Below, in pieces: positions 1 through 9,100 of a stretch of 14,102 nucleotides of DNA. Origin of the DNA: CAADGY01 sp900696665. Its GTDB lineage: Bacteria > Acidobacteriota > Terriglobia > Bryobacterales > Bryobacteraceae. Each line of letters starts with the position of its first letter. Positions within the stretch are counted from its first letter, which is position 1. The position numbers and the translations under genes were made by a program. Location: assembly GCA_035063885.1 (NCBI GenBank), contig JAPSFM010000123.1:1-14102 (forward strand), given 5' to 3'. The notes beneath the pieces are model-generated. The model did not search any database. It saw only the letters and a list, made by a program, of their open reading frames with translations, and was not told the DNA's origin.

Positions 1-1851
1 GGGCGCTTTTACGGACCGGCCTGGCAGATGCCGATCGGCGCGGCCACGGCGTCGGGGCGCGAGCAGATCATAATGCTTGTGCAGGCGGCAGACGACGGCC
101 GCGTGCACCTGCTGCCGACGAGCTTCAAATTCCGCGAGCGCATCGATTCCATCCCAACCGCCGATCATATGTACCCGGAGCAGGTCTCCGGCTGGCATGA
201 ATACGAACAGTTCGGCACGCGTATGAGCGAAAGCCTGCTGCTGTCTCTTGGCTATTTCAGCGACGAGGAGTTGGAGCAGCGCCGCCGCAACGGACTGCCC
301 GTTCCGCCGCCGGCGCTGTGGGTATCCAACAGCATGCGGCGCCCGTTTGCGCTCGTGCAGAATGCGATCGCCTCGTTGCGCACGCTCTCTTCGGGCGATC
401 ACGGCACGCGCGTTCGGAGCTACCTGGCGCGCGACACGTTCAGAGGCCTCAGGCTGGCTTCGACTGGCAGCATCCCGGAAGGCGGATTCTCGAGTTCTTC
501 CGCCGTAACCGTGGCGACGCAGAACGCCATCAACGCTCTCTGGGATCTTGACATCGCCCCCGACGTGCTGGTCCAACTCGCTTGCCAGGCGGAATACGGA
601 ACGGGAGTTCGCGCAGGCTCCCTCGATCAGGCCACCGAGCAGAAAGGACGCTACAACGAAGGCGCGCTCATGTCGTCGAATCCGCGGGAGAACTACCGCG
701 TCATCGGGACATTTCCCGTGCCGTCCGAGCGGTTTCGCATGTTCTTCCCTTACACAGTGGAACGCGACAGAACTGCGTGGCGATGGTCGTGTGGCACATA
801 CGGCGAAATGGCCGGTTCCGGTCCTCTCACAACTGGAGAGATGAGAAAGCTTACCGGAAAGGCCGCCGAAATCGCCGCCATCCTGCTCCGGCTGCCGCTG
901 GATCGGGATTTCTTTCAATTCATCGAACAGGACCTCTTCGAGGATGGCCTTCTGAGCGAGGAGAACCGGCGCTGGATTTGCTCGGTTCTTCAAGAGCTTC
1001 CCCTGCTCTCCTCTCAGGATGATCTGAGGACCCGTGTGATGGCGAACCGGGCCTGGTATGCGGAACAGATCGCGGCCGTCAACGGCATCGAACCCGCCGC
1101 GGCTGAACACCAGGCCGCGGTCACGCTGGAGTCGTTGTTCGCCGGATGGCGGAATCCGGTGCTAAAACGGTGCGACTCCTCCGGCAACGTTGTTTGCGAA
1201 GAGGGCGTCCCACTCCGCGCGATGGTGGCCTACCTGTTCGGTGAAGTGGCAAAAAACTTCTACCTGCTCCATCATCCCGAGCGGTGGATCGAATATGTCA
1301 CGCTCTCGCAGCGAGGCGACCGCTGCTTCGATATCGATCCGGTTAGGCTTCCTTCCCGCGCGGATATGGAGCGGCCCTTGGAATGGGAGCGGGACTGGAG
1401 CGGTCCGGAACTTCTCGAGGAATGGTTGCGGCGATTCCAGGCGACTCCGGCCGATTACAATCGAGGGCTGGATGACGCGGCGCTAACCGGCGAAAAGCCG
1501 CCGGAATTCCACCGTCTGGAGGGATCAAACTTCTTCCGCGGCCTCGCGCTAATTGATGTGGCGGAGGCGATGCTCAAGCGTGCATTTGGCGAAAACACGG
1601 TGGCGGTTCGGGTTAATGCGGCCGGGCAGGGGGACTATTTCCAGGTGCACGTAGATCGGCAGAAAGCTGATCCGGAAAGTGTTAAGTCCTTCATTCGACA
1701 CGCTTTCTATCGTCGCTTTGGGCTTTGGTCTCAGCCCCACTTCGTGGAGGTCCACCCGGGAGGCGGAGCTGTCGGTGTGCGCCTCGATCGGTTTGATACG
1801 CTCGGGACACTGATAGGGAAGCTACAATCCTGGTCGGCCGCTAATACCTGA
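1..1851 (+). CDS. GHMP-family (galactokinase-like) sugar kinase, 5' end missing
   Basis: This is probably an ATP-dependent small-molecule or sugar kinase of the GHMP superfamily. The reading frame is open from base 1, so the true start and the N-terminal GHMP motif lie left of the window; the first in-window ATG is at 28. Numbering from that ATG, the glycine/serine-rich ATP-binding motif is at about residues 148-160 (PEGGFSSSSAV, the counterpart of PxGxGLSSSAA). A galactokinase-like catalytic segment AGSLDQ follows at about 196-201, with the Asp kept. Near the C-terminus, NAAGQGDYF resembles a degenerate third GHMP motif (GAGFGG). The visible part is over 600 residues, much longer than ordinary galactokinases (about 350-450), so a large extra middle region is present. 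The substrate cannot be named. The next gene starts 38 bases after the stop, but a candidate operator between them suggests separate transcription. The family call is fairly secure; the function is not. Confidence 0.72.
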   Translation, partial: GRFYGPAWQMPIGAATASGREQIIMLVQAADDGRVHLLPTSFKFRERIDSIPTADHMYPEQVSGWHEYEQFGTRMSESLLLSLGYFSDEELEQRRRNGLPVPPPALWVSNSMRRPFALVQNAIASLRTLSSGDHGTRVRSYLARDTFRGLRLASTGSIPEGGFSSSSAVTVATQNAINALWDLDIAPDVLVQLACQAEYGTGVRAGSLDQATEQKGRYNEGALMSSNPRENYRVIGTFPVPSERFRMFFPYTVERDRTAWRWSCGTYGEMAGSGPLTTGEMRKLTGKAAEIAAILLRLPLDRDFFQFIEQDLFEDGLLSEENRRWICSVLQELPLLSSQDDLRTRVMANRAWYAEQIAAVNGIEPAAAEHQAAVTLESLFAGWRNPVLKRCDSSGNVVCEEGVPLRAMVAYLFGEVAKNFYLLHHPERWIEYVTLSQRGDRCFDIDPVRLPSRADMERPLEWERDWSGPELLEEWLRRFQATPADYNRGLDDAALTGEKPPEFHRLEGSNFFRGLALIDVAEAMLKRAFGENTVAVRVNAAGQGDYFQVHVDRQKADPESVKSFIRHAFYRRFGLWSQPHFVEVHPGGGAVGVRLDRFDTLGTLIGKLQSWSAANT

Positions 1852-1854
1852 TTC

Positions 1855-1871
1855 TCTATCGAATTGATAGA
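1855..1871. promoter_or_regulatory. Inverted repeat before the sulfate-uptake operon, candidate Rrf2 operator
   Basis: TCTATC at 1855-1860 and GATAGA at 1866-1871 form a perfect 6-base inverted repeat around the AT-rich spacer GAATT. The site lies just after the kinase stop codon and 18 bases before the sbp ATG, where a repressor site would overlap the promoter or transcription start. The dyad and its position are directly visible. That it is bound by the Rrf2 regulator encoded at the end of this operon is inference. I found no second copy before the regulator gene. Confidence 0.42.
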
Positions 1872-1889
1872 ATGTGATCCAGGACCTGA

Positions 1890-2912
1890 ATGGATCGCCG
1901 ACGTTTTCTCTATGCCGCTTCCGCACTCCCTTTCTCTCTCATAGGATGCGGGTCTTCTGGAAACAGTGGTGGACAGGCGGCGCTCCGCAATGTCTCCTAC
2001 GATCCGACCCGTGAACTGTATCAGGAGATTAATCAGGCATTCGGACGCAGATGGCAGGCGGCGGGGAATCCGGCAGTGATGGTCGAGCAATCGCACGGCG
2101 GATCCGCCAAACAGGCCCGTGCCGTTATCGATGGACTGGAAGCCGATGTCGTGACGCTGGCGCTGGCGTATGACATCGATGCGATTGCAGAGCGGTCGAA
2201 GTTCCTGCCTGCGAACTGGCAACAGCGGCTGCCAAACAACAGTTGTCCTTTCACGTCAACGATCGTGTTTCTGGTACGGAAAGGCAATCCGAAGAACATC
2301 CGCGACTGGGAAGATCTGGCGAAGCCCGAAACGGCAGTTATCACGCCGCATCCCAAGACCTCCGGCGGCGCGCGCTGGAACTATCTGGCGGCTTGGGGCT
2401 ACGCGAGCCGGAAGTACGGAGGCGATGAATCAAAATCCCGGGAGTTTGTTTCGGCACTCTATAAAAACGTTCCCGTGCTGGATTCAGGCGCGCGCGGATC
2501 GACAACCACCTTTGCCCAACGCAAGCTTGGCGACATCCTCATCGGATGGGAGAACGAGGCGTACCTGGCGCGGAAGGAGTTCGCCGCCGACGGATTTGAG
2601 ATCGTGGTGCCTCCCGTGAGCATCAAGGCAGAGCCGCCCGTCGCGCTAGTAGATCACATCGCCGGCAAACGCGGAACGCGAAAAGTGGCGGAGGCCTACC
2701 TGCGCTTTATGTATACCCCCGAAGGCCAGGAGATCGGGGCGAGACATCACTACCGGCTGTCCGTGCCGGAGGTGGCTGAACGCCACCACGCTGATTTTCA
2801 ACCGGTCGAGCTGTTTACCGTGGACGGGATGTTCGGCGGCTGGAAGGCTGCGCACCAGCAGCACTTCCGCGACGGCGGATTGTTTGACCAGATCTACCAG
2901 CCGGGAACGTAA
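1890..2912 (+). CDS. sbp: Sulfate ABC transporter substrate-binding lipoprotein
   Basis: Extracytoplasmic binding protein that captures sulfate (possibly also thiosulfate) and delivers it to the CysTW permease. The 340-residue length fits the Sbp/CysP family. Family hallmarks are strong: NVSYDPTRELY near residue 35, QSHGGS and then DVVTLALAYDID around 68-95, PKTSGGARWNYLAAWGY in the middle, and VLDSGARGSTTTF followed by GWENEA. The N-terminus has RRRFL at residues 3-7, a Tat-like twin-arginine motif, then a short hydrophobic stretch and a lipobox LIGC with Cys20. It is therefore predicted to be a lipid-anchored, possibly Tat-exported protein rather than the soluble periplasmic form of enteric bacteria. 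The ATG start is supported by AGGA at 1881-1884. It is the first gene of the transport operon. Confidence 0.95.
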   Translation: MDRRRFLYAASALPFSLIGCGSSGNSGGQAALRNVSYDPTRELYQEINQAFGRRWQAAGNPAVMVEQSHGGSAKQARAVIDGLEADVVTLALAYDIDAIAERSKFLPANWQQRLPNNSCPFTSTIVFLVRKGNPKNIRDWEDLAKPETAVITPHPKTSGGARWNYLAAWGYASRKYGGDESKSREFVSALYKNVPVLDSGARGSTTTFAQRKLGDILIGWENEAYLARKEFAADGFEIVVPPVSIKAEPPVALVDHIAGKRGTRKVAEAYLRFMYTPEGQEIGARHHYRLSVPEVAERHHADFQPVELFTVDGMFGGWKAAHQQHFRDGGLFDQIYQPGT

Positions 2913-2915
2913 TCG

Positions 2916-3740
2916 GTGGCGAGACATAGATTTATTCCCGGATTCGGTCTGACCCTCGGGTTCACCGTTTTTTACCTGAGCGTTATTGTGCTGGTGCCGC
3001 TGTGGTTCCTGGTGTTGCGTACGACTTCGCTGAGTTGGGCTCAGTTCTGGGCGATCGTGGTGGACCCACGGACACTGGCTTCGCTGCGGTTGACGTTGCT
3101 GACATCTTTCGCCGCGGCGGCGGTGAATGCGGTCATGGGCTTCCTGGTGGCGTGGTCGCTGGTGCGATACCAATTTCCGGGGAAGCGCGCAATCGATGCG
3201 ATCGTGGATCTGCCGTTCGCATTGCCGACCGCTGTTTCGGGCATCGCACTGACCGCGATCTACTCGAGCAACGGATGGCTCGGCAGCGTTTTGGAACCGC
3301 TAGGGATCAAAGTAGCGTTCACGCCCCTCGGGATCACCGTGGCGCTCATCTTCATCGGGCTGCCGTTCGTGGTACGCGCACTGCAACCGGCGCTCGAAGA
3401 TCTCGATCCGGCGGTGGAGGAGGCCGCGGCCATTCTGGGCGCCGGACGTTGGCAGACATTTCTTCGCGTGATTCTACCGGCGGTCACACCGGCGCTGATT
3501 ACCGGATTTACCATGGCGTTCGCGCGCGCGGTGGGCGAATACGGGTCCGTCGTGTTCATCTCCGGCAATATGCCGCTGAAGACGGAGCACGTATCGCTGC
3601 TGATCATCGCCAAGCTCGAGCAGTTTGACTACGCGGGCGCGACCGCGTTGGGAAGCCTGATGCTGGCGATCTCCTTTGTGCTCCTGTTGGCGATCAATTC
3701 GCTGCAATGGTGGACCGCACGGCGATATCAAGGAAACTGA
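2916..3740 (+). CDS. cysT: Sulfate ABC transporter permease CysT (CysU)
   Basis: Inner-membrane channel subunit that pairs with CysW to carry sulfate across the cytoplasmic membrane. The 274-residue protein is strongly hydrophobic with about six membrane segments; the first is at about residues 11-34. It contains the cytoplasmic EAA loop that docks the ATPase: EEAAAILGAGRWQ from about residue 168, ending with the conserved LP at 187-188. The DLPFALPTAVSG segment near 98-109 is typical of the CysT/CysW/ModB permeases. The start is a GTG three bases after the sbp stop (TAA at 2910-2912), consistent with translational coupling. Its assignment as CysT rather than ModB rests on the sulfate-type binding protein and on the presence of two separate permease genes. 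Confidence 0.93.
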   Translation: MARHRFIPGFGLTLGFTVFYLSVIVLVPLWFLVLRTTSLSWAQFWAIVVDPRTLASLRLTLLTSFAAAAVNAVMGFLVAWSLVRYQFPGKRAIDAIVDLPFALPTAVSGIALTAIYSSNGWLGSVLEPLGIKVAFTPLGITVALIFIGLPFVVRALQPALEDLDPAVEEAAAILGAGRWQTFLRVILPAVTPALITGFTMAFARAVGEYGSVVFISGNMPLKTEHVSLLIIAKLEQFDYAGATALGSLMLAISFVLLLAINSLQWWTARRYQGN

Positions 3741-3748
3741 TTCCGGAC

Positions 3749-4600
3749 ATGATACAGACCGCGAAGACCACCGAGCCTGCCTGGATGCGCACGATTCTGC
3801 TCGGCATCGCGCTGTTGTTCCTGCTGTGCTTCCTGGTGCTGCCGCTGGCGGCGGTGTTTACGGAGGCGCTGCGGCGTGGCTTCGGAGCCTACCTGGCGAG
3901 TTTTCGCGATGCCGCGGCTATGTCGGCGATCCGGTTGACATTGCTGGCGGCGGGCATCGCGGTTCCGGCGAATCTCGTATTCGGTCTGGCGGCATCCTGG
4001 GGAATCGCCCGGTTTAAATTTCCGGGGCGCAATCTGCTTGTCACGCTGATCGACCTTCCGTTTGCCGTGTCGCCGGTGATCTCGGGATTGATCTACGTGC
4101 TGCTGTTTGGAATGCAGGGCGCGCTCGGTCCCTGGCTGGCGCAGCATAACATCCAGATCATCTTCGCCGTGCCGGGCATCGTGCTGGCGACGGTGTTTGT
4201 GACGTTTCCGTTTGTGGCGCGCGAGTTGATTCCGCTAATGCAGGAACAAGGCAGCGAAGAAGAAGAAGCGGCGTTGCTGCTCGGCGCGAGCGGCTGGCAG
4301 ACGTTCTGGCGTGTGACGCTGCCCAATATCAAGTGGGGATTGCTCTACGGCGTGATCCTGTGCAACGCCCGCGCGATGGGCGAGTTCGGCGCCGTCTCGG
4401 TCGTGAGCGGACACATTCGCGGGAAGACGAACACGGTCCCGCTGCATGTCGAAATCCTGTATAACGAGTACAATTTTGTCGGTGCGTTCGCGGTGGCGAG
4501 CCTGCTCGCCCTGCTGGCGCTTCTGACGCTGGTAATCAAGAGTGCACTGGAATGGAAGATTCGCGCGGAGGCGGCGCTACAAGTGGAGGAAGCAGCGTGA
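3749..4600 (+). CDS. cysW: Sulfate ABC transporter permease CysW
   Basis: Second permease subunit of the sulfate importer. From the ATG at 3749 it is 283 residues, close to the usual CysW length of about 290. It has about six hydrophobic segments (the first around residues 15-36) and the DLPFAVSPVISG segment shared with the paralogue CysT. The EAA loop is EEEEAALLLGASGWQ with EAA at about residues 173-175, then the conserved LP of RVTLPN. The frame also contains an ATG at 3707 that would overlap cysT by 34 bases. I prefer 3749 because it lies just past the cysT stop and has the purine-rich AAGGAAA at 3730-3736 upstream, though that spacing is long. A further in-frame ATG at 3785 is possible. 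Its stop overlaps the cysA start. Confidence 0.92.
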   Translation: MIQTAKTTEPAWMRTILLGIALLFLLCFLVLPLAAVFTEALRRGFGAYLASFRDAAAMSAIRLTLLAAGIAVPANLVFGLAASWGIARFKFPGRNLLVTLIDLPFAVSPVISGLIYVLLFGMQGALGPWLAQHNIQIIFAVPGIVLATVFVTFPFVARELIPLMQEQGSEEEEAALLLGASGWQTFWRVTLPNIKWGLLYGVILCNARAMGEFGAVSVVSGHIRGKTNTVPLHVEILYNEYNFVGAFAVASLLALLALLTLVIKSALEWKIRAEAALQVEEAA

Positions 4601-5643
4601 GTATTGAGGTGCGGAACGTCAGCAAGACGTTCGGCGGCTATGTCGCGCTACGTAATGTCAGCCTTTGTGTCGGCAACGGCGAGCTGGTTGCGCTGCTTGG
4701 TCCTTCAGGCTCAGGGAAGACGACGCTGCTTCGCATCATCGCCGGACTGGAAGTGCCTGACGCTGCTGACGGAAGCGCGGTGATCGTTGCCGGGGAGGAA
4801 ATCTCGGCACGCAATGCCCGGGAGCGGCGCGTCGGCTTTGTGTTCCAGCACTATGCTCTGTTCCGGTACATGACGGTGTTTGAGAACATCGCGTTTGGAC
4901 TGCGAGTGCGGCCTCGCGAGGAGCGTCCCGCCAAAGCCGGGATCCGTGAACGCGTGAACCGGCTGCTCGAATTGATTCAACTGGACGGGTTGGCGCATCG
5001 TTATCCGGCGCAGCTTTCCGGTGGTCAGAGGCAACGTGTGGCGCTGGCGCGGGCGCTGGCGATTGAACCAAAAGTGCTGCTGCTTGACGAGCCGTTCGGC
5101 GCGTTGGACGCAAAGGTGCGCCAGGAACTCCGGCGCTGGCTGCGGCGCTTGCACGACGAGATCCATGTGACCAGTGTGTTGGTGACACACGACCAGGACG
5201 AGGCGCTGGAGGTGGCGGACCGGATCGTGGTGATGAACCAGGCGCGGATCGAGCAGACGGGCACACCGGAAGAGGTGTTTCACAACCCTGCGTCGCAATT
5301 TGTAATGGAATTTCTGGGTCATGTGAACCTGTTTCATGGGCGTGTGGAGTCGGGCAAAGCGGTGGTATCGAACGACGCTTCAACTGGAGCGCCCATTTTT
5401 GTGCGGCCGTTCGATTTGGAGATTCACCGGGAGGCGAGGGGCGCCGCTCCGATGCGGGCGCGCGTGAGGCGGATACAGTCGGCGGGGCCCAGCGCAAAAG
5501 TGGAACTGGCCGGAGACAATGGGCAGCCGATTCTGGTGGAAATGTCCCACGACCGGCTGCGAGAACTCTCGCTGCGCCGCGATGACGCGGTGTTCGTGAA
5601 TCCGCGCGAGGCGAAAGTGTTTCTGGATGACTATTCGATCTGA
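4597..5643 (+). CDS. cysA: Sulfate/thiosulfate ABC transporter ATP-binding protein CysA
   Basis: ATPase that powers sulfate import by binding the EAA loops of CysT and CysW on the cytoplasmic face. All nucleotide-binding motifs are intact: Walker A GPSGSGKT at residues 35-42, Q-loop Gln at about 84, signature LSGGQRQR from 140, Walker B LLLDEP from 161, D-loop ALDAK, and switch His in VTHDQDEA at about 198. A C-terminal TOBE-like region follows from about residue 230. The 348-residue length fits CysA. I chose the GTG at 4597 because it overlaps the cysW stop (GTGA, 4597-4600) and is preceded by a perfect GGAGGA at 4585-4590 with a 6-base spacer. An upstream ATG at 4552 in frame would add a Gly/Ser-rich tail unlike the family and is less likely. 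Confidence 0.95.
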   Translation: MSIEVRNVSKTFGGYVALRNVSLCVGNGELVALLGPSGSGKTTLLRIIAGLEVPDAADGSAVIVAGEEISARNARERRVGFVFQHYALFRYMTVFENIAFGLRVRPREERPAKAGIRERVNRLLELIQLDGLAHRYPAQLSGGQRQRVALARALAIEPKVLLLDEPFGALDAKVRQELRRWLRRLHDEIHVTSVLVTHDQDEALEVADRIVVMNQARIEQTGTPEEVFHNPASQFVMEFLGHVNLFHGRVESGKAVVSNDASTGAPIFVRPFDLEIHREARGAAPMRARVRRIQSAGPSAKVELAGDNGQPILVEMSHDRLRELSLRRDDAVFVNPREAKVFLDDYSI

Positions 5644-5693
5644 CCTGGTTGGCGCCCTGGCCGGTGTTGCATGAGACACTACAAGCGGAGCCT

Positions 5694-6167
5694 GTGAAGA
5701 CTCTTACCAAAAGAACTCAATACAGCCTGCGCGCTCTATACGCCCTTACCCGCAACTACGGAAGCGGGCCGACGCTCATTACGCAGCTTTCCCAGGAGCA
5801 AGCCATTCCGAAGAAGTTTCTCGAACTACTTCTGTTGTCGCTCAAGGGTCACGGCCTGGTCGCAAGCAAAAAGGGCAGGGGCGGCGGATACTATCTCGCG
5901 CAGCCGCCGGACCGGATCACGATCGGGTCGGTAATCCGCATGGTTGAAGGTCCGCTGGCGCCGCTGCCTTGCGCGAGCGAGACCCGCTTCCGTAAGTGTG
6001 ATGAGTGCCTCGACGTCGAGACGTGTGAGACACGGATCGTGATGCGCGAGGTGCGGGACGCCATTGCGCGCATCCTCGATCGGACTACGCTCGCCGAATT
6101 GTGCAAGCGGGTCGATGAAGCGCGCAAGAAAAAACAGGATGCGGGCGCGTTGATGTACTACATCTGA
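5694..6167 (+). CDS. Rrf2-family transcriptional regulator with a four-cysteine motif
   Basis: DNA-binding regulator, probably controlling sulfur assimilation given its place behind the sulfate transporter. The N-terminus KTLTKRTQYSLRALYAL is the classic Rrf2 winged-helix start, and KKGRGGGYYLA at about residues 59-69 is the typical wing. Cysteines occur at 93, 102, 105 and 111 (C-x8-C-x2-C-x5-C), in the region where IscR and NsrR hold their Fe-S cluster ligands, although the spacing differs. A fifth cysteine is at 137. The 157-residue size is normal. The GTG at 5694 aligns with the family start. A longer in-frame form from TTG at 5649 would add 15 residues unlike the family. The gap from cysA is 50 bases, so it could be the last gene of the operon or have its own promoter. 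I did not find the inverted repeat of the sbp leader here. Confidence 0.9.
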   Translation: MKTLTKRTQYSLRALYALTRNYGSGPTLITQLSQEQAIPKKFLELLLLSLKGHGLVASKKGRGGGYYLAQPPDRITIGSVIRMVEGPLAPLPCASETRFRKCDECLDVETCETRIVMREVRDAIARILDRTTLAELCKRVDEARKKKQDAGALMYYI

Positions 6168-6191
6168 GGGTGCAAGAACCGCCCGGCACTG

Positions 6192-9100
6192 CTATCGAAA
6201 ATCCCGGCTGTGAACGGGAATGGCTGGCGTCATTTCGCCGCTATTCAGCCGGGTAAGATCGCTTGTCCAGTCCCAGACGCGGTTGACCACGACGTGCAAA
6301 ACCTGGCCCTCTCTCTGCACCAAGCCCTGGCAGCCGAGCAGTTTTCCCCCGTAGACCGCACGGCGATATTTTTCGTGGACGTGCTTCCAAACGATCAGAT
6401 TCATCGCTCCGGTCTCATCTTCGAGCGTCAGAAAAATCGTGTTTTTGGCTGTCATCGGCTGCTGCCGGAACAGGACCAGCCCGGCAACGGTAACGACTTT
6501 TCCGTTGGAGGTCCGCCCGAGTTGTTCCGCGGTGATCACGCGCCGCGTCCGCAGACCGGCCCGCAGGAAAGCCAGCGGGTGCTCGCGTAGCGTCAGCCCT
6601 GTCGCCCGGTAGTCTTTCACCACCTCCTGGCTGGGTGTCAGGGGTGGTAGTTCCACTTCCGGCTCTTCGAACAGATTCGCCTCCGAATGCAGGAATAACG
6701 GCGGCATCTTTCCTTCCAACGCGCTCGTTTTCCAAAGCGCCTGCCGCCGTTCGAGTTGCATCGACCCGAATGCATCGGCCTGGGCCAGACGGTCCAGCGC
6801 GGGGCGCCTACATCCGGCTCGCCGGGTAATTTCGTCCGGTGAGCGATATCCCTCGCCGCGTGCCTGTACGAGCGCCAGCGCATCTTTTTCCGCGAGACCC
6901 GCAACCAGGCGCAATCCCAGCCGTACCGCGTGCCGTGTGGATCCCTGCACCGGTTCGAGCGTCGAATCCAATTCGCTCCGGTTCACGTCGATGGGGCGCA
7001 CCTCTACACCGTGGTTGCGCGCATCCCGAACCAGTTGCGCCGGCGCATAAAAACCCATCGGTTGGCTGTTCAGCAAAGCGGCGCAGAACACGTCCGGATA
7101 CCGGCATTTCAGCCATGCCGAGACATAGACGAGGTTGGCGAAGGAAATGGCGTGCGCTTCCGGAAAGCCGTACGTGCCGAAGCCTTCAATCTGGCTGAAG
7201 CAACGCTCGGCGAAGTCCTGCGGATATCCATTGGAAAGCATCCCGCCGATGAAACGCTCGCGAAACGTTGCGATGGTGCCGACATGCCGGAACGTGGCCA
7301 GGGAGCGCCGCAACCGGTCCGCTTCGGTGGGGGTGAAGCCGGCTCCGATAATAGCGATCTGCATCGCCTGTTCCTGGAACAGCGGAACCCCCAAAGTTTT
7401 TTTCAGAACCGTTTCCAGTTCCCGGCTCGGATAGGACACCGGCTCCTTGCCTTCTCTTCGCCGCAGATAAGGATGCACCATATCGCCCTGAATCGGCCCT
7501 GGCCGCACGATGGCCACTTCGATGACCAGGTCATAAAATTCTTTCGGTTTGAGCCGCGGCAGCATGGTTTGTTGCGCGCGGCTTTCCACTTGAAAAACAC
7601 CCACGGAATCCGCTCTCTGCAACATTTCATAGACGGCGGAATCCTCATGCGGAATAGTGGCCAAAGTAAGTTTCCTGCCATAGTGCTGCTCCATCAGCTC
7701 GAACGCTCTTCGAATGGCGGAGAGCATGCCGAGTGCAAGAATATCCACCCTCATCACGCCCAACTCGTCCAGGTCGTCTTTCTCCCACTGCACGACGGTG
7801 CGGCCTTTCATCGTCGCGTTTTCGACAGGAACCAGCTCATCGAGACGTCCCCTCGAGATAACGAATCCCCCGACGTGCTGGGATAAATGCCTCGGGAATC
7901 CGACCAGCATTTTCGTGAGGTGCAGCGTCAGACTCAGATGCCGGTCCGAAGGGTCGAGCCCGGCCTCGCGCACGCTCTCTTTCAATACGCCATCGTTGCT
8001 CCAACCCCACACCGAACCGGCGAGCGTGCTGGTCACCTCCTCGGAAAGACCCAGGACTTTGCCTACCTCGCGGACGGCGCGGCGCGTGCGGTAATGCACC
8101 ACGGTTGCGGTCAATCCGGCACGGTCGCGTCCGTACTTCTCGTAAATATGCTGGATCACTTCCTCGCGGCGGTCGTGCTCGAAATCGACATCGATATCCG
8201 GCGGCTCGTCGCGCGCCGCGGAGATGAACCGCTCGAACAGCAGCCCGTGTTTGACCGGGTCCACCTGGGTAATTCCGAGGCAAAAACAAATTACCGAGTT
8301 CGCCGCCGACCCGCGGCCCTGGTGAAGAATGCCTTTGCTCGCGGCAAACTTCACGATCTCGTGGACCGTCAGAAAATACGGCGCATATTCCCGTTCTTGG
8401 ATCAGTTGCAGTTCATGCCGGATCTGTTTTCTGACGGCATCCGGAATTCCCTTCGGGTAACGCCATGCCGCTCCGGCCCACGCGCGCCGCTCCAGATCCT
8501 GATACGGAGACACTCCCGGCTCCACGGCCTCCTCCGGATACTCGTAGCGCAGCTCATCCAGAGAAAACCGGCAGGCGTCCGCGATTTCGAGCGTGGCTTC
8601 GAGCGCATTGGGATAGGCGGAAAAAAGCTGGTGCATCTGCCGGGGAGACTTCAGATCCCGCTCCGCATTCGCCTGTAGCCGGAACCCCGCATTCCGCAGC
8701 GTGCATCCTTCGCGAATGCAGGTGACCACGTCCTGGAGCGGTTTGCGTTCGCGCGAGTGATAGAGAACGTCATTCGTAACGACCACTGGAATTCCGATAT
8801 CCCGGGCGAATTTGGCTACGATTTGAATCCAACGCCGGTCGTCGCCCCGGCAGGAATGCGTCAGCGCCAGATGGACTCTGCCGGGGAACATCGTGGCGCA
8901 AGTTCGGATATGCCCGGCCGCCGCTTCGTTCAGCGCATGGGGGAATGGAACGATAAACCGCTGTCCTTCGGAATGTCCGGCCACATCCGCCAGGCTGAGA
9001 TCGCACATTCCTTTCGCGGCGCGCCGTCTGCCCAGCGTGAGAAGCCGGGTCAGGCGCCCGTAAGCGGCCCGGTCCGTGGGATAGCAAAGCAAACCCGCAC

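Noticed and set aside
1852..1889. Sulfur-related riboswitch (SAM type) before sbp
   Set aside because: The gap is only 38 bases, too short for such an RNA; only the small dyad is present.
4736..5710. A 324-codon open frame on the minus strand opposite cysA
   Set aside because: It is an antisense shadow of intact cysA with a Pro/Arg/Ser-rich translation and no recognisable domain.
6168..6221. Bidirectional terminator between the converging rrf2 and dnaE2 genes
   Set aside because: Only a 5-base-pair stem (TCCCG/CGGGA) is visible, it lies inside the dnaE2 end, and neither strand has a U-run.
6930..8678. Two long open frames (318 and 263 codons) on the plus strand opposite dnaE2
   Set aside because: They lie entirely antisense to a well-supported polymerase, have low-complexity, Arg/Pro-rich translations with no family features, and are expected by chance in GC-rich coding DNA.
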